Origin: Chloroflexota bacterium
GTDB taxonomy: Bacteria > Chloroflexota > Limnocylindria > Limnocylindrales > CSP1-4
Length of the DNA stretch: 14,355 nucleotides
Assembly: GCA_021785115.1 (NCBI GenBank)
Contig: JAJYGO010000212.1
Location: 1-14,355 of the forward strand
Direction of reading: 5' to 3'
Part shown: positions 6,881-12,988 of the stretch, piece after piece
Numbering within the stretch: position 1 is the first letter of the stretch
Layout: each line of letters begins with the position of its first letter
Program-made: the position numbers and the translations under genes
The notes under the pieces: generated by a model
Databases searched by the model: none
What the model was told of the DNA's origin: nothing
The model's input: only the letters and a program-made list of their open reading frames with translations

Positions 6881-7291
6881 GTGAGCCCGACCGCCAGCGG
6901 CTGGTATGTGGCTTCGACTACCGCACCGAAGCTCTCGGTCTCGCTCAGCATCTGGAGTGTCCCGGACGGTCCGAATGCGACCGGCGGGCCTTGGGCTCAC
7001 CCAAAGTGGCGACTGGACTCGTCCTTCGAGTTCGCCGAGTTCGCCGAGGCTGAATGCCCGCCGGAGCGCCTGCCGAATCGTCGAGGTCTGATCCGGCCTT
7101 CATGCCGGATCGGGCGACGGTCCGTCGCCCCGTCGTGGAGCCCATGTCGGCGGAGAGGAGAGAACAGGCTGTGCGCGCACTGGCGAGCCTCCTCCTCAGT
7201 CACTTCGAGCACAAGCGTCGGGACCTGTCGCCGCCCAGCCCTGGTACCCATCCCGCAAGTCGATAGCCCGAGGGAGGTGAATGCGTCGTGA
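6881..7291 (+). CDS. Possible 136-aa leader protein coupled to the recombinase
   Basis: The GTG at 6881 follows a strong purine-rich ribosome-binding site (GGGGGGAGGG then AAGGG) and a candidate promoter. The frame ends in a TGA that overlaps the recombinase GTG (GTGA). These signals favour a real coupled gene. Against it, the second half is Arg/Ser/Cys-rich and looks like an out-of-frame translation, while another frame (7054-7266) gives a more protein-like product there. No homologue is recognised. At most one of the two frames is likely to be real over 7054-7266, unless a frameshift joins them. Confidence 0.3.
   Translation: MSPTASGWYVASTTAPKLSVSLSIWSVPDGPNATGGPWAHPKWRLDSSFEFAEFAEAECPPERLPNRRGLIRPSCRIGRRSVAPSWSPCRRRGENRLCAHWRASSSVTSSTSVGTCRRPALVPIPQVDSPREVNAS
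7054..7266 (+). CDS. Possible small helical protein upstream of the recombinase, 70 aa
   Basis: This frame contains an amphipathic helix-like stretch (REQAVRALASLLLSHFEHKR) and ends 21 bases before the recombinase start. An internal ATG at 7144 would give 40 residues (MSAERREQ...). Small helical proteins are often encoded just before large serine recombinases and could be directionality factors, but I cannot identify this one. The ribosome-binding sites of both candidate starts are weak. Confidence 0.35.
   Translation: MPAGAPAESSRSDPAFMPDRATVRRPVVEPMSAERREQAVRALASLLLSHFEHKRRDLSPPSPGTHPASR
7090..7130. promoter_or_regulatory. Two adjacent perfect inverted repeats before the recombinase
   Basis: GATCCGGC-6-GCCGGATC (7090-7111) is followed immediately by GGGCGACGG-T-CCGTCGCCC (7112-7130). 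The second has 9-bp arms around a single base, which suits a protein-binding palindrome better than an RNA hairpin. It lies about 160 bp upstream of the recombinase start, so it may be an operator or an accessory recombination site. Confidence 0.45.
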
Positions 7292-8811
7292 GAGTCGCGA
7301 CCTACTGCCGGATCTCCACCGACGAGGAGCGCCAGCCCTTCTCGCTCGAAGCGCAGACGGACCGGCTGGCGACCTACGTTGCCTCGCAACCGGGCTGGAA
7401 CATCGTTCGTTCCTTCGTCGACCAGATGAGCGGAAAGACGCTCGACCGTCCTGCACTCCAGCAAGCTCTGGCCGATGCCCGCTGCGGCCGTTACGACCTG
7501 CTGCTGGTCTTCAAGGTTGACCGGCTGGCCCGTTCCACCCTCGGGCTGGCCCGGATTCTCGAAGACCTCGAGGGCGCTGGCGTCGTCTTCCGTTCAGCGT
7601 CCGAGCCCTTCGACACTGGCACCGCCGCCGGTCGAATGATGGTCCAGATGCTTGGCGTGTTCGGGGAGTTCGAGCGGGAGATGATCGTCGAGCGCACCCG
7701 TATGGGCCTGGCCAAGAAGGCGTCGAAGGGGGAGTGGACCGGCGGGACGCCACCATTCGGCTACGGGTACGACTCCGACCGCAGGCTGCTTGTGCCAGCG
7801 GAGGATGAGGCCGCGCTCGTGCAACGACTCTTCTCTATGTACATCGATCGCCGGTGGGGCTCGGCGGCCATCGCGCGGTGGCTCAACGACACGTGCCGCA
7901 CGACGAGGCGCGGTTCCCGGTGGACCCCGAAGACCGTCCTCGACGTCCTGCGGAACCCAACCTACGTCGGCCAGCTTCCCTTCCGAGGCTCCATGTACCC
8001 CGCCGGCCACGAGCGGATCGTGGATCAGGAGCTCTTCGATCGGGTACAGGCCCTCCTGAAGGAACGAGGGGAGAACTATCCGCTGCGGGCCTCCAACAGC
8101 ACGACTTACCTCCTGACGAGCCTCATGCGTTGCGCACGGTGTGGCCACGGCTTCGTCGGAACCGCGGCCCACGGCAGGGGAGGGACCACCTACCGCTACT
8201 ACAGCTGCTTCTCCCGGCAACGCCACGGGACCGCTCGCTGCGATCAGGAGCGAATCCCGGCGGATGCCCTGGAGCAAGCTCTTGTTCAGGAGGCCCTCGC
8301 GGCGCTCGATGACGGCTCGCTCTTCGAGGAGGCAGCCCGGCGGGCTCTCGAGGAATGGAACGAGGCTCACCCTGAGAACGAGCGCGAGCTTCGTGGAATC
8401 GAGAAACGCATCGAGCAGCGCCGGAAGGCGATCGACCGCTACCTCAGGGCCTTCGAGGCCGGCCGGCTCTCTGAGGAGACGTGCGGCTATCGGATCCGGG
8501 AAATCGAGAAGGAACTGGCAACGCTTGAGGCGGAAGGTGGTGCCCTGGAGGCGGAGCGAGATCTGGCCCCGTCCTCCCCTTCGGCTTCGCTCCTCGAGGA
8601 CATCCGGGGAAGGGTGGCTGAGGCGGTCGCCGCCAGCGAGCCGGAGCAGGTCAAAGAGCTCCTCGCTGCCGTTGTCAGCCGGATCGTCGTGGAGTCCCGG
8701 GCATCGATCCAGCCGTACTTCGTCGCGCCCGCGGTTCGTATGCTGGAACCTTCGCGGAGGCGGACGGGAATCGAACCCGCCTGCCGGCTCTCGCCGGCAC
8801 ACCGGTTTTGA
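7288..8811 (+). CDS. Large serine recombinase (integrase) whose end reads into selC, 507 aa
   Basis: This enzyme integrates and excises the element. The resolvase catalytic domain spans residues about 2-150 with the nucleophile Ser10 in YCRIST and the DRLARS motif (79-83). A Recombinase domain follows (about 155-262, with GGTPPFGYGYD and LRNPTYVGQL), then a zinc ribbon (C282, C285, C307, C318) and a coiled-coil-rich region (about 365-425). The family core appears to end near residue 485 (YFVAPAVRM). Residues 490-507 are encoded by the antisense of tRNA-Sec, and the UGA stop is the complement of its anticodon. The GTG at 7288 is supported by GGGAGGTGA upstream and by a normal family N-terminus. 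Serine recombinases at tRNA genes are less common than tyrosine integrases. Confidence 0.93.
   Translation: MRVATYCRISTDEERQPFSLEAQTDRLATYVASQPGWNIVRSFVDQMSGKTLDRPALQQALADARCGRYDLLLVFKVDRLARSTLGLARILEDLEGAGVVFRSASEPFDTGTAAGRMMVQMLGVFGEFEREMIVERTRMGLAKKASKGEWTGGTPPFGYGYDSDRRLLVPAEDEAALVQRLFSMYIDRRWGSAAIARWLNDTCRTTRRGSRWTPKTVLDVLRNPTYVGQLPFRGSMYPAGHERIVDQELFDRVQALLKERGENYPLRASNSTTYLLTSLMRCARCGHGFVGTAAHGRGGTTYRYYSCFSRQRHGTARCDQERIPADALEQALVQEALAALDDGSLFEEAARRALEEWNEAHPENERELRGIEKRIEQRRKAIDRYLRAFEAGRLSEETCGYRIREIEKELATLEAEGGALEAERDLAPSSPSASLLEDIRGRVAEAVAASEPEQVKELLAAVVSRIVVESRASIQPYFVAPAVRMLEPSRRRTGIEPACRLSPAHRF
8755..8811. other. Probable attachment-site region (att) shared by selC 3' half and recombinase end
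   Basis: The element sits at the 3' side of the tRNA, and the recombinase frame continues 54 coding bases plus stop into it. For an element inserted at a tRNA, the crossover normally lies in the 3' half, so the tRNA stays intact. Serine recombinases share only a short identical core, so the exact crossover within this stretch, or just left of it, cannot be set without the other junction. Confidence 0.55.
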
Positions 8812-8845
8812 AGACCGGGGAGGACACCAGCCCTCGTTCGCCTCC
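8755..8845 (-). tRNA. selC: tRNA-Sec, anticodon UCA
   Basis: The 91-nt sequence folds as a selenocysteine tRNA. The 5' GGAGGCG pairs with CGCCTCC at the 3' end (7 bp; the eighth acceptor position is A opposite C). A 6-bp D stem (GAGGGC/GTCCTC, one G-U) closes a 4-base TGGT loop. The anticodon stem is CCGGT/ACCGG with loop CTTCAAA, giving TCA at 8811-8809. A 7-bp variable arm (TGCCGGC-GAGA-GCCGGCA) and a T arm GCGGG-TTCGATT-CCCGT follow, with discriminator G. No CCA is encoded. The short D loop, 6-bp D stem, long variable arm and UCA anticodon are diagnostic. It begins 19 bases after the lipoprotein stop, and its 3' half overlaps the recombinase end on the other strand. Confidence 0.95.
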
Positions 8846-8864
8846 GCCGGCGAGGATACGGGCT

Positions 8865-9476
8865 CTACAGGCCCATCGGCTTGCCGATCGTGACGGGCGA
8901 GACCGTGACGCGGCCGCCGCACGGGGAGATGGTCACGGTGACGACCAGGTGGTCGTAGGCGTTCGGCGGCGTGATCTCGACGACCGACGCCGTCGGGCAG
9001 GCCTCGGACCCGGTCGGGACGTCCGCGTACCCGAAGTAGAAGAAGGCCCGGCCCCCAGGGGCCAGCGTGATGGTCCGCTCCGGGACCGACGGCACGACCG
9101 TGCTGGTCCCGCGGATCACGGTGGTCGGCAGCGGGTTGCCGGTGGCGTTGAAGAGCTGCATGCCCGGGTAGCCGAAGAGCGTGCAGGCGCTCGGCCCGTT
9201 GTTGATGAAGGCGAACGCGCCGCCGATCGAGCCGGCCGCGCCGCTCGTGCCGAGCAGCTTCGCCGAGAGCACCGAGGTGGAGCACCGGCCGGGACGCGTG
9301 GGGCTCGGCGAGGGCGTGGGTGAGGGGGTTGGCGTTGGGCCCGACGTCGGGTGCGCCGACGGGGGCGGCGAGCTGACGGAGCCGCCCGCCGAGGGCGAGG
9401 ACGAGGTGCAGCCGGCGAGCAGCATCGCTCCCAGCAGGGCGCTCGCGATGCCGCGGGCGAGTGTGGATCGGCGCAT
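8865..9476 (-). CDS. DUF4232-type secreted lipoprotein, 203 aa
   Basis: The signal peptide ends in a lipobox (L-A-G-C, Cys23), so the protein should be lipid-anchored outside the membrane. A Ser/Thr/Pro-rich linker (about 24-62, PTPTPSPTPSPSP) leads to a domain with paired cysteines (C65 and C98, with two more later) and the GGAFAFINNGPSACTLFGYPG stretch (85-105), which I recognise as the DUF4232 fold common in actinobacterial lipoproteins. Its function is unknown. The ATG at 9476 has AAGGAG 8 bases upstream. It lies on the same strand and just upstream of selC, with no terminator between, so some selC transcripts may come from its promoter. Confidence 0.85.
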   Translation of the reverse strand: MRRSTLARGIASALLGAMLLAGCTSSSPSAGGSVSSPPPSAHPTSGPTPTPSPTPSPSPTRPGRCSTSVLSAKLLGTSGAAGSIGGAFAFINNGPSACTLFGYPGMQLFNATGNPLPTTVIRGTSTVVPSVPERTITLAPGGRAFFYFGYADVPTGSEACPTASVVEITPPNAYDHLVVTVTISPCGGRVTVSPVTIGKPMGL

Positions 9477-9574
9477 GTGCGGTGCTCCTTCGGGGTCGGC
9501 CTCGATGATGCCACCCGCCGGGCGGGCAGGCCATCCTCCCGCCGGGGGGATTCAGCCGGTTCGACGCCGCGCCG

Positions 9575-9624
9575 CTGCCGCCGGTTCCCGTCAGAGCCCC
9601 TGCCGCCGATTCCCGTCAGAGCCC
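9575..9624. repeat. 25-bp tandem duplication across the LLM stop codon
   Basis: Two adjacent 25-bp copies (9575-9599 and 9600-9624) differ at one base. Each contains CGTCAGAGCCC, the reverse complement of the last codons and TGA of the LLM oxidoreductase gene, so the stop codon is duplicated just downstream. It looks like a recent local duplication with no coding effect. Confidence 0.75.
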
Positions 9625-10581
9625 GGAGGCGGCCGGCAGGACCTCGCGGCCGAGCTGCTCGATTGCATCGAGGTCGTCGTGGAGCAGGTGCTGGAGCATG
9701 ACCCGGCGCACCCCTGCCGCCGCCAGCGCCGCGAGCTGCTCCAGGACCTCGTCGACCGTTCCGGCGAGCCAGCCCTCCTCGCGAACCCCCACGAGGAACG
9801 CCGACGGATCTCCCTCGGCCCCCTCCAGGGCCATGATCCGCCGGAGCCGCTCCAGGAGCTCAGCACGGTCGGCGCCGACCACCGTCCCCGTCATCAGGGA
9901 CATGGGCAGCGTGGCCGGGTCGCGGCCGAGCGCCTCGCATCCGGCGTCCAGGCGGGCACGGGCGTCGCGGCACCCGTCCGGCCCGGTGAAGTTCACGTTG
10001 TACTCGTCGGCCCATCGGGCCGCCAGCCGCGCGGCCCGCGGACCCGCCCGCCCCCCGAGCAGCAGCGGGGGATGGGGGTCCTGGACCGGCTTCGGCGTGG
10101 CCAGGCACCCCTCCAGCCGGTAGTGGGCGCTGGCGAAGTCCACGGCCTCCTCTCGGCGGTCCAGCAGCCGGTGGACGATCTCGACCTGCTCCTCGAGCAT
10201 CCGGAAGCGGACCTCGGGGTCGGGGAACGGGAACCCGAACGCACGGTGCTCGCCCTCGTGCCACCCGGCGCCCATGCCGAGCTCCACCCGGCCGCCCGAC
10301 GCGTGGTCGGCGGTGACGACCGACTTCGCCAGCACGGCGGGGTGGCGGAACGTCACGGGCGAGACCAGCGTGCCGAGCCGGAGGGTCGTCGTCCGGGAAC
10401 CGAGCGCCGCCAGGGTCGTCCACGCGTCCAGCGTGTCCCGCGGCGGCCCGCCGCCGAGCGTCATGTAGTGGTCCGAGCGGAACAGCGCGTCGAAGCCCAG
10501 GCGCTCGCACGCGCCAGTCAGCGCGACCCACTGCGCGAAGGTCACGCCCTCCTGCCCCTCGATCATCAGGCAGACGCGCAC
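9616..10581 (-). CDS. LLM-class (F420-dependent type) oxidoreductase, 321 aa
   Basis: This is a luciferase-like TIM-barrel flavin/F420 enzyme. Visible family segments include the FDALFRSDHYMTLGG stretch (30-44), TLRLGTLVSPVTFRHPAVLA (66-85) and SGGRVELGMGAGWHEGEH (95-112), which contribute to the cofactor pocket. The length is normal for the family. Actinobacterial members usually use F420H2; the substrate cannot be deduced. The GTG at 10581 (VRVCLMIEG) was chosen because GGGAG lies about 9 bases upstream and the N-terminus then matches the family's first strand. It diverges from the HAD hydrolase gene, 133 bp away. Confidence 0.88.
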   Translation of the reverse strand: MRVCLMIEGQEGVTFAQWVALTGACERLGFDALFRSDHYMTLGGGPPRDTLDAWTTLAALGSRTTTLRLGTLVSPVTFRHPAVLAKSVVTADHASGGRVELGMGAGWHEGEHRAFGFPFPDPEVRFRMLEEQVEIVHRLLDRREEAVDFASAHYRLEGCLATPKPVQDPHPPLLLGGRAGPRAARLAARWADEYNVNFTGPDGCRDARARLDAGCEALGRDPATLPMSLMTGTVVGADRAELLERLRRIMALEGAEGDPSAFLVGVREEGWLAGTVDEVLEQLAALAAAGVRRVMLQHLLHDDLDAIEQLGREVLPAASGL

Positions 10582-10649
10582 CCTCCGATGCTCCCACGGC
10601 GCGGCCCGGTCCCGCCAGCCGGGCCCCTCGGGGCGGGAGACGGCCCGGT

Positions 10650-10691
10650 GAACGTCGCGCGAACGTCGCACCGCGCTCCCCGGAACGTCGC
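10650..10691. promoter_or_regulatory. Three direct repeats of GAACGTCGC in helical phase
   Basis: Exact 9-bp copies start at 10650, 10661 and 10683, that is 11 and 22 bp apart, so they lie on the same face of the helix. The last copy covers the -35 position of the TAGGAT promoter of the HAD gene. This suggests a binding site for a regulator acting on the divergent LLM/HAD pair. Confidence 0.55.
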
Positions 10692-10701
10692 CCGGCGGCC
10701 G

Positions 10702-10707
10702 TAGGAT
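10702..10707 (+). promoter_or_regulatory. -10 box TAGGAT for a leaderless HAD-hydrolase mRNA
   Basis: TAGGAT fits the actinobacterial TANNNT consensus and ends 7 bases before the GTG at 10715, the spacing at which transcription would begin on the start codon. No good -35 is seen, apart from a GGAAC at 10682-10686. Confidence 0.6.
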
Positions 10708-10714
10708 GCGAGGG

Positions 10715-11539
10715 GTGGAGGCCGCATTCTTCGACCTCGACAAGACGATCCTGTCGCGCTCGAGCTCCCTGGTGCTCGGCCGGCCGATGTATCAGGCCGG
10801 GATGGTCTCGCGGCGGCAGCTGGTGAAGGGCGCCTACGCGCAGGTCGTCTACCACCTGGTCGGCGCCGACGAGCGGCGCATGGAGCGGATGAAGGCCGGC
10901 ATCCTCGAGCTCACCCGCGGATGGGAGCGGGTCCGGGTCGAGGAGATCGCCCGGGAGGCCCTGGTCGAGCTGGCCGACCCGTACATCTACCAGGAGGCGC
11001 TCGACCTGATCGCCGAGCACCGCGCGGACGGGCGGGCGATCTTCATCGTGTCGTCCTCGCCCGAGGAGATCGTCGCGCCGCTCGCGGAGCACGTGGGGGT
11101 CCCGCGCGTGATCGCGACCCGGGCCCGGGTCGTCGACGGGAAGTACACGGGCGAGCTCGCCTTCTACTGCAGCGGCGAGGGAAAGGCCGAGGCCATCCGC
11201 GCGGTCGCCGAGCGCGAGGACCTCGACCTCGCCGGCTCGTTCGCCTACAGCGACTCGATCACCGACCTGCCGATGCTGGAGGCGGTCGGGAACCCGGTCG
11301 CGGTCAACCCCGACCGCGACCTTCGCAGGGTCGCGGTCGAGCGCAGCTGGCCCATCCTGGACTTCCGGCGCCGCGTCCGCCTGCAGGTGCGCCTGCCGCT
11401 GGCCCTGCCGGGTGGCAACTCCACGGTCGCCGGCGCCCTCGCGCTGGCGGCCGTCGGCGTGGCCGTGCGATGGGCCTACGGGCGCCCCCGCCGGACGCGG
11501 GCCGTCGAGGGCGGCCGGGCGGAGGCCGGCGGACTCTAG
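10715..11539 (+). CDS. HAD-IB family (SerB/PSP-like) hydrolase with C-terminal membrane segment, 274 aa
   Basis: This is a haloacid-dehalogenase-superfamily phosphatase of subfamily IB. The nucleophile motif FFDLDKT is at residues 5-11 (Asp7, acid/base Asp9). Motif II is the SSSPEE segment, motif III a Lys in EGKAEAI, and motif IV YSDSITDLPML. A hydrophobic stretch near the C-terminus (STVAGALALAAVGVAVRWAY) may be a membrane anchor. The substrate is unknown; relatives act on phosphoserine or phospholipid-type monoesters. The start is taken as GTG 10715, because TAGGAT upstream predicts a leaderless mRNA and the motif then starts at the normal place; an ATG at 10706 overlaps that -10 box. The stop codon is part of the -10 box of the next gene. 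Confidence 0.87.
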   Translation: MEAAFFDLDKTILSRSSSLVLGRPMYQAGMVSRRQLVKGAYAQVVYHLVGADERRMERMKAGILELTRGWERVRVEEIAREALVELADPYIYQEALDLIAEHRADGRAIFIVSSSPEEIVAPLAEHVGVPRVIATRARVVDGKYTGELAFYCSGEGKAEAIRAVAEREDLDLAGSFAYSDSITDLPMLEAVGNPVAVNPDRDLRRVAVERSWPILDFRRRVRLQVRLPLALPGGNSTVAGALALAAVGVAVRWAYGRPRRTRAVEGGRAEAGGL

Positions 11540-11542
11540 AAT
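11537..11542 (+). promoter_or_regulatory. -10 box TAGAAT for a leaderless ferritin-like mRNA
   Basis: TAGAAT ends 7 bases before the ATG at 11550, the same spacing as at the HAD gene, so transcription should start on the ATG. The first three bases are the TAG stop of the HAD gene. No ribosome-binding site precedes the ATG. Confidence 0.65.
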
Positions 11543-11549
11543 CCGTGGG

Positions 11550-12266
11550 ATGGAACCGGACCAGGGGGCCGCAGAGGCGCAGGGCGGGACGGTCGACGCG
11601 ACCGCTCCGCCCGAGGGGCCACCGGTCGACGCCGCCACCGCGGTCGCGGAGATCCTCGCCGCCCTCGCCTACGGCGAGACGCGCGGGGCACGGCGCGCCC
11701 GCGAGTCGGTCGCGCTCGCGCCGGACCCGAGGGCCCGCGAGGCCCAGGGCCACATCGCCGAGCGCGAGGAGCAGAACTGCGACCTGATCCGCGCCCGCCT
11801 CGCGGAGCTCGGACGGGCCGAGCTCATGGAGCAGTTCCGGCCGTTCTTCGACGCGTTCTTCGACCACACCGAGCCGACCGACTGGCTGGAGGCCCAGGCG
11901 TTCCACTACATGGGGGATGCGATCGTCTCCGACTTCGCCGAGGTGCTGGCACCGCTGGTCGACCGGGTGTCGGGCGAGGTGGTCCGGCACACGCTCGGCG
12001 ATCGGGAGGACGCCGAGGGCTTTGCCCTTGACGAGCTGATGCGGGCGCTGCGGGACCACGCGGAGGCCGACGAGCGGGTCCGCCACTACGCCCGGCGCAT
12101 CATCGGCGAGGCGATCACCCAGACCGGGCGGGCCCTGGAGGCCGGGGCAGGCATCCGCGCGCTGCTCGGGGGCAAGGAGAACGAGAAGCAGGTCGTGATC
12201 TCGCTGCTCGAGCGCCACCGGCAGCGGCTCGACCGCCTGGGCATCGAGCCGGTCGAGGAGGACTAG
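11550..12266 (+). CDS. Ferritin-like fold protein (MiaE-like group), 238 aa
   Basis: The protein is almost entirely helical and has the spaced Glu/His pattern of a ferritin-like di-iron bundle: AYGETRG (Glu43), REAQGHIAEREEQ (Glu64, His68, Glu71), WLEAQAFHYMGD (Glu114 region) and further Glu/Asp residues near 148-162. I recognise it as the actinobacterial ferritin-like group annotated as tRNA-(ms2io6A)-hydroxylase-like; whether it hydroxylates tRNA is not known. The first 28 residues are low-complexity. It is probably transcribed from its own leaderless promoter at 11537. It ends just before a two-hairpin region shared with the converging gene. Confidence 0.75.
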   Translation: MEPDQGAAEAQGGTVDATAPPEGPPVDAATAVAEILAALAYGETRGARRARESVALAPDPRAREAQGHIAEREEQNCDLIRARLAELGRAELMEQFRPFFDAFFDHTEPTDWLEAQAFHYMGDAIVSDFAEVLAPLVDRVSGEVVRHTLGDREDAEGFALDELMRALRDHAEADERVRHYARRIIGEAITQTGRALEAGAGIRALLGGKENEKQVVISLLERHRQRLDRLGIEPVEED

Positions 12267-12267
12267 G

Positions 12268-12337
12268 GGCCAGGGCCTGGAACCCTGGGCCTGGGCGTGG
12301 GGCCCGGGGCTACCGGTGGGCTACCGGAGCCCGGGCC
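12268..12337. terminator. Two GC-rich hairpins between converging genes
   Basis: CCAGGG-7-CCCTGG (12270-12288, extended by flanking GGCC with a bulge) is followed by a longer stem formed by 12301-12311 and 12328-12337 (GGCCCGGGGCT with AGCCCGGGCC, one bulged G). They lie between the stops at 12266 and 12349 and likely form a bidirectional terminator, without T-tracts. Confidence 0.6.
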
Positions 12338-12348
12338 GGCTCCGGAGG

Positions 12349-12846
12349 CTAGCGAAGCCCAGGGACGAACTTCCAGCGGACCCGCGCGCGGAAGGCCGCG
12401 TACTCGGGGTAGCGCTCGAGCAGCCAGGCCTCCTCGCGCCGCGACTTCAGCTCGAAGAACGCGGCGAGCAGCGCGGTCGCCGCGAGCCCGAGCGGCGCCC
12501 ACCCGAGCGACCACCCGGCCGCCAGCAGCAGGACCCCGCCGTAGATGGGGTGGCGGACGAAGCGGTAGACGAGCCCGGCCCGAAACGTGGCGTCCTCGCG
12601 GGGGCGAGGCAGCGCGGTCAGCGAGCGGCCGAGCGCGACGCCGCCGGCCAGCAGCTCGGCCAGGCCGGCGAGCACGACGACGGCGCCCGAGAACGCGAGC
12701 GGGCGGGAGGCGCCGAGCGGCCAGCGCGGGCCGGCGACTCCGGCCGCGACGACCACGACGAACAGCCCGACCTGCACGGCGACCCACCCCTCGCCCCGGG
12801 GGCCCAGGGAGGGGAGCTCTCGCCGTGGGCCCGGGGTCCGCTCCAT
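12349..12846 (-). CDS. Isoprenylcysteine/phospholipid methyltransferase-family membrane protein, 165 aa
   Basis: The C-terminal half carries the family signature: LVYRFVRHPIYGG (92-104, the RHPxY motif), a hydrophobic span (about 106-130), then ELKSRREEAWLLERYPEYAAF (132-152), whose EE and RYP..Y residues form the SAM-binding region in ICMT/PEMT-type enzymes. Two more spans lie near 21-40 and 50-70. The bacterial substrate is unknown; isoprenylcysteine itself is unlikely. The ATG at 12846 lacks a Shine-Dalgarno sequence, so the mRNA may be leaderless. It converges with the ferritin-like gene and diverges from the pilus locus. Confidence 0.85.
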   Translation of the reverse strand: MERTPGPRRELPSLGPRGEGWVAVQVGLFVVVVAAGVAGPRWPLGASRPLAFSGAVVVLAGLAELLAGGVALGRSLTALPRPREDATFRAGLVYRFVRHPIYGGVLLLAAGWSLGWAPLGLAATALLAAFFELKSRREEAWLLERYPEYAAFRARVRWKFVPGLR

Positions 12847-12988
12847 GGTTCGAGTGTGGCAGGGGCGCGGCCGGCGCGGCCATGGGGAGGTGGAGGGCCA
12901 TGGAAGGGCCTCGGGGGAGTGAGCGATCGGGGCGGGGGGAACCGGGATCCCCAGAACGGGCGATGCAGGAAATCCCCTCGATGGGCGA

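Larger units (their letters stand above)
6669..7287. other. Unresolved leader of about 620 bp before the recombinase
   Basis: No recognised gene lies here. It contains a candidate promoter (6805-6834), a purine-rich ribosome-binding site with a GTG (6861-6883), competing short frames (6665-6778, 6881-7291, 7054-7266), a small direct repeat (GAGTTCGCC twice, at about 7028) and two adjacent palindromes (7090-7130). By eye it is somewhat less GC-rich than the chromosomal part. Confidence 0.5.
1..8755. mobile_element. Right-hand part of an integrative conjugative element inserted at selC
   Basis: The segment holds conjugation genes (pilin, TrbL-like, PrgI-like, VirB4 N-domain), regulators, orphan methyltransferases and, at its edge, a large serine recombinase that reads directly into the 3' side of a tRNA-Sec gene. 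A recombinase next to a tRNA, with transfer genes behind it, is the usual layout of an integrated conjugative element. The right boundary is inferred to lie in or at the 3' part of the tRNA; the exact crossover cannot be seen from one end. The left end, relaxase, coupling protein and second att site are not in the window. Genes to the right of the tRNA look like chromosomal housekeeping or envelope genes. Confidence 0.8.

Noticed and set aside
8809..8811. The recombinase UGA read as selenocysteine, with a hairpin downstream
   Set aside because: The downstream hairpin is simply the antisense of the tRNA D arm. No recombinase with Sec is known to me, and the codon follows from reading antisense to the anticodon.
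7594..9534. Very long antisense open frame across the recombinase, selC and the lipoprotein
   Set aside because: It is antisense to a clear recombinase and out of frame with the lipoprotein, with no recognisable domain; a GC-driven artefact.
9860..11638. Long antisense frame across the HAD and LLM genes
   Set aside because: The composition is that of a shadow frame, and both real genes are well supported by motifs.
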